Source: JAUIAI01 sp045106815
GTDB lineage: Bacteria > Pseudomonadota > Gammaproteobacteria > Burkholderiales > Burkholderiaceae_E
DNA length: 64,000 nucleotides
Reading direction: 5' to 3'
NCBI GenBank assembly: GCA_045106815.1
Contig: JBGCFG010000009.1
Location: 177,954-241,953, forward strand
The notes beneath the pieces were generated by a model, which was given only the letters and a program-made list of their open reading frames with translations, was not told the origin of the DNA and did not search any database. The translations under genes and the position numbers were made by a program. The stretch's first letter is position 1. Each line of letters starts with the position of its first letter. Shown piece by piece: positions 1 to 8,670 of the stretch.

Positions 1-648
1 GTGATGTTCATCGACAATGAAGGGCGTTTTGTTCCTCCCGACCTGATACTCGCGGTGCTCGGATACCACTTTCATTTGCAAGGTGAGCCTGGGTTACGCA
101 TCCTTCAGGACATTCGAACATCCAGATCGGTTGCGAACCACCTCGAACCACTAGGAGCAGAAATGCACACATGGAAAGTGGGACGGGCATTCGCGGCAAT
201 CCGGCTGCGCGAACTCGATGGCGTAGTTGGAGGAGAACTGGCGGGCCACTACTATTTTCGGGACTTTGCCTACAGCGACAGCGCCATGCTGGCTGCCGCA
301 CGTGTGGTTGACGTACTAGCGCATGAAAAACGCAATGGCCGCTCGTTTTCCGAATTAATTGATCAAATTCGTCAATATCACGGATCTGGCGAGATCAATT
401 TCGCGCTGGAGCAGAAATCGGCTGCCATTCAGGCTGTTCATGACCATTTCGTCACGGACGAGCCGCCAAACGCTGTATACGATTTCGACGGCTACCGGCT
501 TGAATTTGACGACTGGTGGTTCGTGATTCGGCTCTCCAATACCGAACCGCTACTGCGTCTGGTTGTGGAAGCCCGCGAACCGGATGTACTCGAGCAAAGA
601 ACTGCCCAGATCCGATCACTTATTGAACCTTTCCTGGCCACCCACTAG
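1..648 (+). CDS. Phosphomannomutase/phosphoglucomutase, C-terminal part (5' end outside window)
   Basis: This is the C-terminal 215 residues of an alpha-D-phosphohexomutase, which interconverts hexose-6-phosphate and hexose-1-phosphate for sugar-nucleotide and surface-polysaccharide synthesis in the cytoplasm. The reading frame is open to the first base of the window, so the catalytic serine loop and metal-binding loop lie upstream and are not seen. Visible family features are the sugar-binding stretch YYFRDF near residue 81, a GEINF segment, and the C-terminal phosphate-binding loop RLSNTEP near residue 180. Family members are usually about 450 residues. It is followed after 27 bases by a nucleotidyltransferase on the same strand, which fits production and activation of a hexose-1-phosphate. 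Whether it prefers mannose or glucose cannot be told from this part. Confidence 0.88.
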   Translation: MMFIDNEGRFVPPDLILAVLGYHFHLQGEPGLRILQDIRTSRSVANHLEPLGAEMHTWKVGRAFAAIRLRELDGVVGGELAGHYYFRDFAYSDSAMLAAARVVDVLAHEKRNGRSFSELIDQIRQYHGSGEINFALEQKSAAIQAVHDHFVTDEPPNAVYDFDGYRLEFDDWWFVIRLSNTEPLLRLVVEAREPDVLEQRTAQIRSLIEPFLATH

Positions 649-675
649 GCGGCCCGAATTATTCAGGACTATCTG

Positions 676-1560
676 ATGTCATCGTTTGCTTCAAAAGACC
701 TAATTGGTGTGTTACCCGCAGCCGGCCGTGGCTCACGACTCGGACCTATTCCGAGCAGCAAAGAAGTCATGCCTCTCGGCTTTGTCCGTGATCAGGTGAC
801 TGATGCTGCACAGGCAGGATGGAAGCCATTCACCACAATTGAGGCACATCTGCAGGCGTTTCGTGAAGCCGGCGTCTCAAGGGTCGTCGTTATCCTTGGC
901 CACAATAAGTACGACATCATGGAATACCTGGGAGGCGGCGCGCGATACGGATTGAGCATTAGCTATCTGTTTCAGGATGAGTTGCGCGGGATGCCTTTCG
1001 CCCTTGATCTGGCTCAGCCCTGGTCCAATGGTGCGACCACGCTGTTCACGATGCCCGACACCTTGATCGAGCCCGCTGACTCAACAGCCCGGTTGCTTCA
1101 CTCCCATGAGCAGGCAAGTGCTGACTTGTCCCTGGGGCTGTTTGAGACAGATAACCCTGCCAAGTTTGGCATGGTCCAACTCGACAAAGAAAACCGCATA
1201 GTCAAATTCGTCGATAAGCCCCGCACGACCGACTTGCGCCTCATGTGGGGGCTTGCCGTATGGTCACCCAAATTTGCTGAGTTCATGCACGAGCGTCTTG
1301 CCAAAACACCGTTAAGCGACAAGGAGACGGTACTCAGCGACATTTTCGATGAAGCCCTGCAGGCTGGTATGCATGTGCAAGGAGTTGAGCTAAAAGGCTG
1401 CACTTACAACGACATCGGCACCCCAGAAGAGTTTCAACGCGTGGTTGGCAATCTCGCGCGCCGCACCGCCACTGAATCTCTACATGCTGAACTGGAAGGC
1501 GATGAAACGCGAAGCAGCGCCTCTACGCCGCGGCTAACTGTTGTTCGAGGTGGCCGATGA
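676..1560 (+). CDS. Sugar-phosphate nucleotidyltransferase (RmlA/GalU-like)
   Basis: A 294-residue NTP-transferase family protein, expected to join a sugar-1-phosphate to an NTP to give an NDP-sugar and pyrophosphate. The N-terminal signature is visible at about residues 12-30 (LPAAGRGSRLGP, then SSKEVMPL with the catalytic-type lysine). Further family features are DTL near 127, VDKP near 179 and a C-terminal YNDIGTPEEF motif near 244. Start ATG at 676 has AGGA eight bases upstream. It sits directly after the phosphohexomutase, so the two probably act in sequence. The last 38 bases overlap, tail to tail, the end of the glycosyltransferase gene on the other strand. Nucleotide specificity (dTTP versus UTP) is not resolved. 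The C-terminal tail beyond about 265 looks non-conserved. Confidence 0.85.
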   Translation: MSSFASKDLIGVLPAAGRGSRLGPIPSSKEVMPLGFVRDQVTDAAQAGWKPFTTIEAHLQAFREAGVSRVVVILGHNKYDIMEYLGGGARYGLSISYLFQDELRGMPFALDLAQPWSNGATTLFTMPDTLIEPADSTARLLHSHEQASADLSLGLFETDNPAKFGMVQLDKENRIVKFVDKPRTTDLRLMWGLAVWSPKFAEFMHERLAKTPLSDKETVLSDIFDEALQAGMHVQGVELKGCTYNDIGTPEEFQRVVGNLARRTATESLHAELEGDETRSSASTPRLTVVRGGR

Positions 1561-2383
1561 CCTCGTCATCGACTGCCGGATCAAATTTGCGCGCGTAGAA
1601 GTCGCCACAGGTACGCAATTGGTCAAGGTGCTCGGTCGTCCAGGTGCGAGGCCTTGGATTGCCTTCGCTAAAATCGATCAGGCGAAGGTCATCATTGTGG
1701 ACGGTGTCCTTCAACGATGAATTAAGCGCGAATGTCGGAATGAAGATTTCGTCGCTTGAGAAGGTGAACCGAAAGAACCGGCGGTATTTGGGTAGATCTT
1801 CTGCATCAAGCAGCAAGTCGCACATGGCTCGGGTCAACGTAAAATAGGAAGTGCCGCCGTGGTATTGAATGTCGCCAAGATGGGTTTTCCAGCGATTCCA
1901 GCGCAGTTTAGGCACCGGGTAGCCTGAAGTCATCCAGGGCAACTCCAGCCTGACATATCGAATTCGGTCCGGGCCATCGACCCAGTGCTCAATCGGATCA
2001 AAATGATGAATGTAATTGCGTTCAGGCGTGAGCAGTAACTGCGCCAACATCTCTTCCTGGGGCTTCAATGGGAAGTCCTGGCCGCTCAGATTTGAGAAGT
2101 AGCGCCAGTTGCTGTCAAGCTTGCGAAGCAAATTGATTGCGACCAGCGTTGTCTCCATGACACTCCAACAAGCCCAGCGAACATCGCGGGCAGGCAGAAC
2201 GTGCAGATTCGAATGCTGACTGGCCAGACGGGCCGCCGCCTCATGGACTGATTTTGGCGACTTGACATCCACATGAATCACAAACAGGTTCTGTGGATGA
2301 TTAATCGCTCCAAACAGCCGCTCAAATTGGGCCGGGTTGTTATGCACCATGATTAAGTGCGCGTGAACGAATCCTGAACTCAA
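1523..2383 (-). CDS. GT14-like glycosyltransferase (core-2/I-branching N-acetylglucosaminyltransferase family)
   Basis: A 286-residue protein with the order of motifs seen in the bacterial Branch (GT14) family: HAHLIMVHNNPAQF at the N-terminus, FVIHVDVKS, a WACWSVMETTL segment, YFSNLSGQDFPL, and SSDEIFIPT toward the C-terminus. Known relatives transfer a sugar, often GlcNAc or xylose, to an acceptor; the acceptor here is unknown. No transmembrane segment or signal peptide is visible, so it should act in the cytoplasm or at the inner face of the membrane. The start is a TTG, because the family core begins only a few residues later and the next ATG (2350) would cut into it. Its position beside two sugar-activation genes suggests a role in a surface glycan. 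Confidence 0.78.
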   Translation of the reverse strand: MSSGFVHAHLIMVHNNPAQFERLFGAINHPQNLFVIHVDVKSPKSVHEAAARLASQHSNLHVLPARDVRWACWSVMETTLVAINLLRKLDSNWRYFSNLSGQDFPLKPQEEMLAQLLLTPERNYIHHFDPIEHWVDGPDRIRYVRLELPWMTSGYPVPKLRWNRWKTHLGDIQYHGGTSYFTLTRAMCDLLLDAEDLPKYRRFFRFTFSSDEIFIPTFALNSSLKDTVHNDDLRLIDFSEGNPRPRTWTTEHLDQLRTCGDFYARKFDPAVDDEVIGHLEQQLAAA

Positions 2384-2532
2384 GCGTTATTGCCTCGCAA
2401 CAGAAGACCCCTGAGTTTACTGCCTGCGCCGGATTTCCCCCAGACCGCCTGTCTGGCGATCAGCGCAGTGATCCGCCTGGATGCCCTCGGTCACTCGATA
2501 GTAATCACGATCAGCTGATATACACTCATCAC

Positions 2533-4329
2533 ATGGATTTTTTCTTGACCAGCAGGGTCGTGCGGCGGCTCGAAACTCTCGCTGCTGTGGTGCTGATAAC
2601 ACCGCTGGCTGCCTGCCAGACGACCGCGCCGGACACCCTCTTGGCAAGTAAATCGAGTGAATCCAGTCGATCAATATCGGCGTCGGATCGCCCAGATCTA
2701 GCGACAATCGTTGGCGGAGACAAAGATGTTCGCTTGAGAGTGCAGCGATCCAGGCCTCGCCCAGGGCAGAAAGTTGACGAATTCCGACAACCCCAGTCAG
2801 TCGTCGATCGCTACTTTCCTGACCCACCGGTTCGATTTGATACGCCGGCGTTTACCTATCAAACAGCTTTTACTAGTCAGCGTGATTTGCTCGACTACAT
2901 TGATCGGCTTCGCAAGCGCAGCGACCGACTGGTGGTCAGAAATCTGGGCTTTTCACAAGAGGGACGTCGCATACCCATGCTCGTCTTCACGACAGGCCAA
3001 GGCGGTTCGCCTAAAGATTTAGTCGAGACGGGCAAACCCACTGTCTGGATCCATGCGCAACTCCATGGCAATGAACCGGCTGCCGGGGAAGGTGCACTCG
3101 CGCTGGCGAACGAGCTCACGGGCGCGCTTGCTTATGTATTGGAGCGGATCAACATCGTCATCGTGCCGCGCGTGAACGTGGACGGCTCCGCTTATTTTGA
3201 ACGGCGCGCCAGTAATGACAGGGACCTAAATCGCGACAGCCTGCGCCTTGACGTTAAAGAGTCGATTGCTTTGCGACAAGCCAGTATTCGTTATGCACCA
3301 GCCGTCACGGTGGACGCACACGAATACTATGCAGTGCGTGACGCCATGAGCGCCGTGACAGGACGGAGTCAGCTCGAATCTCACGATTTGCTCATTCAGG
3401 GCGCAGAGAACCCGAATGTGCCAGAACGCGTCAGAGCCCTCACCAACAATCTGTTTATCCGCAACGCGACTCGAGACGTTCGCGAAAGCGGGCTACGGGT
3501 TCACGAGTACTACTTCGTCACGGTTCACCAGGCCGAAGAGGCGGGTGGTATTGGCGCGCTGGAACTCAATAGTGGCTCTACAGCGGCGCGAATTGGCCGT
3601 AATTTTCATGGCCTGCTCAATCAAGTTTCTATTCTGCTCGAGACACGCGGTATCGGCATTGGTAGGCAAAGTTTCAGGCGCCGGGTTTACACGCAACTTG
3701 TAGCCATGCAAAGCATCGTTGAAACAGCCTATCGACAGGCAGAATTGCTGGAGCGCACCATTGCGCTCGCAAAGGCTGAGGTCATCTCCCTAGGCGCGGT
3801 GACCGGGGACAAGGATCGAATCGTCTTGCAGTCGAGGAGAACCGAGTTCCCTAACTACGAAGTGCCATATATTGACGCCGTATCTGGCCGAAAATTGTTG
3901 CTACCCGTGCGCTATCGGCGCTACGACCCGCTTATCCCAGTCTTCAGTCGGGAGCGCCCTTTTGCATATATCCTGACCCCAGCCGCCAGCCGGGCAAAGG
4001 AGCGCCTCGCGGCCTTTGGTGTGCAGATCCTGCCATTTGACCAAGCCAAACGTTTGCCGGTGCAAGCCTTCCGCGTCACGACCGCTTCGTCCGACAGGCG
4101 ACCTTATGAAGGGGTCAGGAGAAGGCGCGCGCGCGTTACGATTGAACCGATTGAAGTGGCCGTGCCGCCGGGGAGTCACATCGTCTATATGTCGCAACCC
4201 CTGGGAAATCTGATCGCTGAACTGCTGGAACCCGAGGGAGGTGACAGTTTTGTCACCTTTGGGATACTAAATGCCACCGAAAATGAGCTGTTACCGGTAT
4301 ACCGTTATATGGATCCCCTGGGGATCTGA
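2533..4329 (+). CDS. M14-family zinc carboxypeptidase, predicted lipoprotein
   Basis: A 598-residue predicted envelope metallopeptidase. The N-terminus is a lipoprotein signal peptide with lipobox LAAC (Cys28). The peptidase domain spans about residues 105-400. Zinc ligands are HGNE (His178, Glu181) and His263 in VDAHEYY; the substrate-binding Asn-Arg pair is DLNRD (233-234), and the catalytic-type glutamate is Glu370 in ILLETRG. All key residues are thus present and the enzyme should be active. M14 enzymes remove C-terminal amino acids or cleave amide bonds in cell-wall peptides. About 200 residues at the C-terminus form an extra domain that I do not recognise. No Shine-Dalgarno sequence is seen before the ATG, but the signal peptide begins at once, supporting this start. 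It lies 22 bases before the retropepsin gene and is probably the first gene of that operon. Confidence 0.85.
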   Translation: MDFFLTSRVVRRLETLAAVVLITPLAACQTTAPDTLLASKSSESSRSISASDRPDLATIVGGDKDVRLRVQRSRPRPGQKVDEFRQPQSVVDRYFPDPPVRFDTPAFTYQTAFTSQRDLLDYIDRLRKRSDRLVVRNLGFSQEGRRIPMLVFTTGQGGSPKDLVETGKPTVWIHAQLHGNEPAAGEGALALANELTGALAYVLERINIVIVPRVNVDGSAYFERRASNDRDLNRDSLRLDVKESIALRQASIRYAPAVTVDAHEYYAVRDAMSAVTGRSQLESHDLLIQGAENPNVPERVRALTNNLFIRNATRDVRESGLRVHEYYFVTVHQAEEAGGIGALELNSGSTAARIGRNFHGLLNQVSILLETRGIGIGRQSFRRRVYTQLVAMQSIVETAYRQAELLERTIALAKAEVISLGAVTGDKDRIVLQSRRTEFPNYEVPYIDAVSGRKLLLPVRYRRYDPLIPVFSRERPFAYILTPAASRAKERLAAFGVQILPFDQAKRLPVQAFRVTTASSDRRPYEGVRRRRARVTIEPIEVAVPPGSHIVYMSQPLGNLIAELLEPEGGDSFVTFGILNATENELLPVYRYMDPLGI

Positions 4330-4351
4330 ACAAACCATCAGGGAATAACCG

Positions 4352-4921
4352 ATGAAGAAAATAAGAACGAATCTGCGAATGAAAGGGCAGGGCCTTACAT
4401 ATTGGGGCCGCCTAACTCTGCTGAGTCTACTGAGCCTTTGGGCCTTCGCTCTGCCGGCCCAAGCCGATAACCATGCCAAAGGCGAAGAACTCGTCGCTGG
4501 CTATATCGAAAACGCCTGGTTCAAGAATGCCAGTATTGCGTTTCAGGCAAAACTCGACACTGGGGCAAATAGCTCGTCAATCAATGCGCCGGCCTACAAG
4601 CCATTCGAGCGTGACGGTCAGGAGTGGGTCAGGATCGACATCACCAATCGGGCAGGGCAGCAGTTTTTGCTTGAGACGCCAGTCGACCGCTACGTCACGA
4701 TTCGCCGCGCTGGTGTCGCTAAATCCAAGCGCCCGATTGTGAAGCTGGAGATGTGCGTCGGCGGCAAAACGATCGTATCGGAATTCACCCTCGCCGACCG
4801 GACGGGGCAGAGTTATCAAATTCTGGTTGGGCGGAAGTTTCTGAAGGATCAATTATTCGTTGATTCGGGCAAGAAGTTCCTCCTCAGAGGAAAGTGTCAA
4901 TCTGACCAGGCCAAATCATGA
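4352..4921 (+). CDS. Retropepsin-like aspartic protease (RimK-associated 'ATP-dependent zinc protease' family), exported
   Basis: A 189-residue protein of the family long named putative ATP-dependent zinc protease (PF05618) and better viewed as single-domain retropepsin-like aspartic proteases. The active-site motif DTGANSS is at residues 69-75, with a second conserved stretch LVGRKFL toward the end. Residues 1-38 contain a hydrophobic signal segment ending PAQA, so the protease domain should be periplasmic. An ATG at 4379 is an alternative start that leaves a shorter signal peptide. It overlaps the next gene by four bases (ATGA), indicating translational coupling. In many gammaproteobacteria these proteases sit beside the inactive transglutaminase/7TM protein and the RimK-like ligase, as here. 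The natural substrate is unknown. Confidence 0.85.
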   Translation: MKKIRTNLRMKGQGLTYWGRLTLLSLLSLWAFALPAQADNHAKGEELVAGYIENAWFKNASIAFQAKLDTGANSSSINAPAYKPFERDGQEWVRIDITNRAGQQFLLETPVDRYVTIRRAGVAKSKRPIVKLEMCVGGKTIVSEFTLADRTGQSYQILVGRKFLKDQLFVDSGKKFLLRGKCQSDQAKS

Positions 4922-6462
4922 AGAACACCCATGTTTACCTGCTCTCGGTCGGCCTGACGCTGCTCGGCCTGCTGATTTTCGTGTGTAAGCTTGCGTTTAC
5001 AGGCCTACCTGTAACACCTGACAAGCTGGCGACGGCATGGAATGTCGAACATCGCATCGAATTCGACGCCACCGGCGGACCGGCGAAAGCCACCGTGAAT
5101 GTGTTGGCCACCAATCAGGACAAAGCCATTGTTCGAGAACGGATAGTCTCTCAACAATTTGGTTTATCGCGTGGCCGTGATGACCTTGGCAATCGCACTG
5201 TGACGCTGACCAAACGAGATGCCAATGGCAAGCAAGCGCTCTATTTCACCTCACTGGTTCATCAGTATCGCGGCTTTGCGGAACCTGAAAAAGTCATGGT
5301 GGCCGATGTCAATCTACCGCCGGTTCAACTGGAAGGGGCGGAGCGAACAGCTGCACGGGAAATACTAGGCATCGCAAAGGCCCGTTCGGCGGACAATGGT
5401 TCGCTGGTTACAACCTTGCTCGGACTGCTGGATGTCAGTGTGCTCGGCGACAGTTTGTCGACAATTTCAGGCGGTGCAACCGACTTGAGGGCAAAAGTTG
5501 ATGCAGCCGTTGCCATATTGAATCTGCAGCGACTGCCCGCCCGGCGCGTAAACGGGATCCGATTAGACGGCAATACCAACAGCCCAGAGTTCACCTATTG
5601 GCTGGAGGTGCTGATAGAGCAGCAATGGACACCGTTCTGGGCCGGCCCCGACTCATCAACCATTGCTGACAATCTAATGCCTTGGTGGCGCGGTACGGGG
5701 CCACTGGTCACCGTGACTGGTGGCACTGAGCCCATCTCAAGCTTTGCTGTGGTGCAGGTTGAGCAACGGATATTGGACCAGGTACTCTCGGGCCAAACCG
5801 CAACGCCGGTTGGCAGTGAGTTCATGAAGCTCTCGTTGTTCGGTTTGCCGTTGGCTACGCAAAATGTGTTTCGCGTCCTGATGGTTGTCCCGATCGGCAT
5901 TTTGGTACTGGTCCTAATCCGTAATGTGGTGGGCATTAAGAGTTTGGGAACCTTTATGCCGGTGTTGATTGCGCTGGCTTTACACCAGACTCATGTGCTT
6001 TGGGGCGCGATGATCTTCACGATTGTCGTCGCCATCGGACTCATGTTCCGCTTCTATCTGGAGCACTTGAAGCTGCTCCTTGTGCCAAGGCTGGCAGCGG
6101 TACTCACCGCCGTCGTTTTGCTCATGGCAGTCATCAGCGTCGTCACACATTCGCTAGGCTTCGTTCAGGGACTTTCAGTCGCGCTGTTCCCGATGGTGAT
6201 TCTGACCATGACCATCGAGCGAATTTCGGTGCTTTGGGACGAACGGGGCGCTGCCGAGGCTATTCAACAGAGTCTGTCGTCTCTCGCGATTGCAATGCTG
6301 CTCTGCATCTTGATTTCTTTCCCGATTCTGGAGCACCTGTTCTTCACGTTCCCTGAGTTGCACCTCATCGTGATTGCTTTGCTGCTGCTGCTGGGCCGTT
6401 ACACAGGCTACCGCCTGCTGGAGTTGCCGCGCTTTAGAGCTTTGTCTAAGGAGGCAGACTAA
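4918..6462 (+). CDS. Inactive transglutaminase-like domain fused to C-terminal membrane helices
   Basis: A 514-residue membrane protein. One transmembrane helix (about residues 7-29) is followed by a roughly 270-residue periplasmic region and then a block of hydrophobic helices from about residue 318 to 505. This matches the family of inactive transglutaminases fused to seven transmembrane helices (PF14400 and PF14402). The periplasmic region carries the transglutaminase-like fold signature (LNLQRLPARRVNGI and later WTPFW) but I see no Cys-His-Asp triad, consistent with the 'inactive' label. It probably binds rather than cuts peptide substrates. It overlaps the upstream protease gene by four bases and the downstream ligase gene by one base, so the three products should be made in fixed ratio and may form a complex. 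Confidence 0.85.
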   Translation: MKNTHVYLLSVGLTLLGLLIFVCKLAFTGLPVTPDKLATAWNVEHRIEFDATGGPAKATVNVLATNQDKAIVRERIVSQQFGLSRGRDDLGNRTVTLTKRDANGKQALYFTSLVHQYRGFAEPEKVMVADVNLPPVQLEGAERTAAREILGIAKARSADNGSLVTTLLGLLDVSVLGDSLSTISGGATDLRAKVDAAVAILNLQRLPARRVNGIRLDGNTNSPEFTYWLEVLIEQQWTPFWAGPDSSTIADNLMPWWRGTGPLVTVTGGTEPISSFAVVQVEQRILDQVLSGQTATPVGSEFMKLSLFGLPLATQNVFRVLMVVPIGILVLVLIRNVVGIKSLGTFMPVLIALALHQTHVLWGAMIFTIVVAIGLMFRFYLEHLKLLLVPRLAAVLTAVVLLMAVISVVTHSLGFVQGLSVALFPMVILTMTIERISVLWDERGAAEAIQQSLSSLAIAMLLCILISFPILEHLFFTFPELHLIVIALLLLLGRYTGYRLLELPRFRALSKEAD

Positions 6463-7433
6463 TGTTTGCGCTGCCTCACCAGCTCTCCGGTAAGGGCATC
6501 ATTGGGCTAAACCAGCGAAATGCGGGCATCGTATTGCCGTTCAATGATCGCAGCAAATATCCACTGGTCGATGACAAGGCGCAAACCAAGAAACTTGCGC
6601 AGGCGGCCGGGCTCGCCGTGCCGCCGCTCTATGGCGACATTGGATATGCGGGCCAGGTCAAAGAGTTCAGTAAGATCATTGGCGATCATAAGGAGTTTGT
6701 CATCAAGCCCGCGCAAGGGGCGGGCGGTGATGGCATTGTCGTTATCAAAGACCGTTTCGGTGACTATTTTCAAAAGGCTAACGGACAACTCACAGACCAG
6801 GATGCCCTGCTTTTTCATATCCAGAATTCGCTGGGCGGTGTGTTCAGCCTGGGTGGGCAACCTGATCGCGTCCTGATTGAATACTGTGTTCAGTTCGACC
6901 CTGTCTTTGAAAAAATCTCGTACCAGGGGGTGCCCGACGTCCGCGTGATTGTCTTTTTTGGTGTGCCAGTCATGGCCATGGTTCGCCTGCCAACGCGTAT
7001 GTCAGATGGACGAGCTAACCTACACCAGGGGGCTATTGGCACCGGGGTTGACCTCACCTCCGGCACCACACTAACTGCTGTCTGGTTAAACAAGGTCATT
7101 GACCGCCACCCGGATACCCGCGAGCCTGTTAGTGGGGTGTCGATACCGCACTGGGATGAGATCATGGACATTTCCGCCCGCACCTATGAGCTGACCGGAC
7201 TTGGCTACCAGGGCGTTGATGTCGTTCTAGATCGGGATATGGGTCCGTTGATTCTTGAGCTCAACGCGCGCCCCGGCTTAAACATCCAGATTGCCAACAA
7301 GGCGGGTCTGCAGCCGCGCCTGGACAAGGTCATGGCGCACAAGGACGACTTCAAAACACCCGACGAGCGTGTCACGTTCGCGCGCGAGCATTTTGGCGCT
7401 GCCCATGTGCCTGCACCGGGCGGAGACAACTAG
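6462..7433 (+). CDS. RimK-related alpha-L-glutamate ligase-like ATP-grasp enzyme
   Basis: A 323-residue ATP-grasp protein of the RimK-related family TIGR02291. The nucleotide-binding parts are visible: FVIKPAQGAGGDG at residues 79-91 with the ATP lysine at 82, and the magnesium-binding ELNARPGLNIQ near 269-279. The family joins an amino acid (glutamate in RimK) to a carboxylate using ATP, but the substrates of this branch are not established. There is no signal peptide, so it acts in the cytoplasm, in contrast to the exported protease and membrane protein encoded just before it. Its start codon shares a base with the preceding stop codon. The pairing of a peptide-bond-forming enzyme with a protease suggests addition and removal of a tag on an envelope or small-molecule target; this is inference. 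Confidence 0.87.
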   Translation: MFALPHQLSGKGIIGLNQRNAGIVLPFNDRSKYPLVDDKAQTKKLAQAAGLAVPPLYGDIGYAGQVKEFSKIIGDHKEFVIKPAQGAGGDGIVVIKDRFGDYFQKANGQLTDQDALLFHIQNSLGGVFSLGGQPDRVLIEYCVQFDPVFEKISYQGVPDVRVIVFFGVPVMAMVRLPTRMSDGRANLHQGAIGTGVDLTSGTTLTAVWLNKVIDRHPDTREPVSGVSIPHWDEIMDISARTYELTGLGYQGVDVVLDRDMGPLILELNARPGLNIQIANKAGLQPRLDKVMAHKDDFKTPDERVTFAREHFGAAHVPAPGGDN

Positions 7434-7434
7434 C

Positions 7435-8670
7435 ATGAGTTTACGAGCAACCCGCCGTCGATTGATTCAAGCCGGCGCGCTTTCAGTTGGCATGATCGGA
7501 GGCACGCCCTGGGCGCTTGCTCAGAGCCGAACAGACCGACCATTCGATTTGCTGATTCAGGGCGGACGGGTGATCGATCCGTCTCAGGGCATTGATACGG
7601 TTGCCGACATTGGCATTGATAAGGGCATTATTCGAGCTGTTGGCCCTACGCTGTCCGCGGAGGGTGCGGGCAAGGTGCTTGATGCAAGCAACAAAATCGT
7701 GACACCTGGACTCATTGACGCTCATGTACATGTAGCCGATGGCATGATGCCGGTATCGATGGTGCCCGATGATGCGGGCATCCGATCAGGTGTCACCACT
7801 GTCATTGATGCCGGATCGACTGGCGGCAGAACCTACGCTGGGTTTCGAAAACACATCATCAAGCCTGCAGAAACCCGCATCTATACTTTGCTGAACATTG
7901 CATCGGTTGGACTGGTCGTGCTCAATGAACTCTATGCCGACCCAAAATTCATTAGCCGCAAAAGAGCTTACCGCGCGATTCGCGCCAATCGCGATCAAAT
8001 CATTGGGCTGAAGGCACGGGTTCGTGGTCGCCCTGAAACGCTCGAGCACGACATTAGCGTGATGAAAGTGGTTCGGGAAATTGGCGAAGAAACTGGGCTG
8101 CCGACCATGATGCACTGGACCAACCAGTCCAAGTTGCTCGATCAGTTACGCCCCGGCGACTATCTAACCCATCCGTTTAATCCCGATTACCTGAACCCAA
8201 GCGCTGTCATGGCCGACGGCAAACTATTCCCAACCGTCTCTGAATTGAAAGACCGTGGCATTATGGTTGAGTTAGGGCACGGATCTTCGTTTGACTGGAA
8301 CAAAGCTGAAGCGGCAGCTGAACAAGGCTGGTTTCCTGACGTGCTCTCAACGGATATGTTTACCCGCTACTTCCGGCCCAAAGGGGTCGTTGGGGATCTC
8401 GGGTCCGTGATGTCCAAGTTCATGATGCTTGGGTTGACTCTTAATCAGGTCATTGAAAAAACCACCATCGCGCCAGTTCGCATGGCTGGTATTCCGGAAG
8501 CGCTGGGAACCTTGAAGGTCGGCGCCATTGCTGATATCACCGTTCTGGAACAAAAGCAGGGCAGCTTCGTCTACGTTGACAGTCCTCGGCTAAAAGCTAC
8601 CCGGACGGGCACGGAGAAACTGACTGCAACTGCAACTGTTAAGTCGGGGCGCTTGTACGAACTGGCGTAG
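7435..8670 (+). CDS. Tat-exported amidohydrolase / deacetylase-type metallohydrolase
   Basis: A 411-residue amidohydrolase-superfamily protein. The ATG at 7435 lies one base after the ligase stop and begins MSLRATRRRLIQAG, a twin-arginine signal peptide ending near residue 30 (WALAQ). Longer upstream readings overlap the ligase and are rejected. Metal-site residues are clear: HVH at 97-99, a probable carboxylated Lys193 in GLKAR, His227, His246 and Asp307 in STDMF. The closest recognised group is the dihydroorotase-like amidohydrolase/deacetylase family, whose substrates are varied N-acyl or cyclic amides. Export to the periplasm with a binuclear metal site suggests hydrolysis of an amide outside the cytoplasm. 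The direct coupling to the ligase makes it part of the same operon. It overlaps the MATE gene by 32 bases, tail to tail. Confidence 0.83.
   Translation: MSLRATRRRLIQAGALSVGMIGGTPWALAQSRTDRPFDLLIQGGRVIDPSQGIDTVADIGIDKGIIRAVGPTLSAEGAGKVLDASNKIVTPGLIDAHVHVADGMMPVSMVPDDAGIRSGVTTVIDAGSTGGRTYAGFRKHIIKPAETRIYTLLNIASVGLVVLNELYADPKFISRKRAYRAIRANRDQIIGLKARVRGRPETLEHDISVMKVVREIGEETGLPTMMHWTNQSKLLDQLRPGDYLTHPFNPDYLNPSAVMADGKLFPTVSELKDRGIMVELGHGSSFDWNKAEAAAEQGWFPDVLSTDMFTRYFRPKGVVGDLGSVMSKFMMLGLTLNQVIEKTTIAPVRMAGIPEALGTLKVGAIADITVLEQKQGSFVYVDSPRLKATRTGTEKLTATATVKSGRLYELA

Noticed and set aside
2417..2827. Minus-strand open frame over the start of the M14 carboxypeptidase gene.
   Set aside because: The plus-strand frame encodes a lipoprotein signal and an intact peptidase; the minus frame shows no domain and is Arg/Cys-rich, as expected of an antisense shadow.
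7291..7434. Upstream extension of the amidohydrolase reading frame.
   Set aside because: It lies within the ligase gene in another frame; the Tat signal peptide begins at the ATG at 7435.
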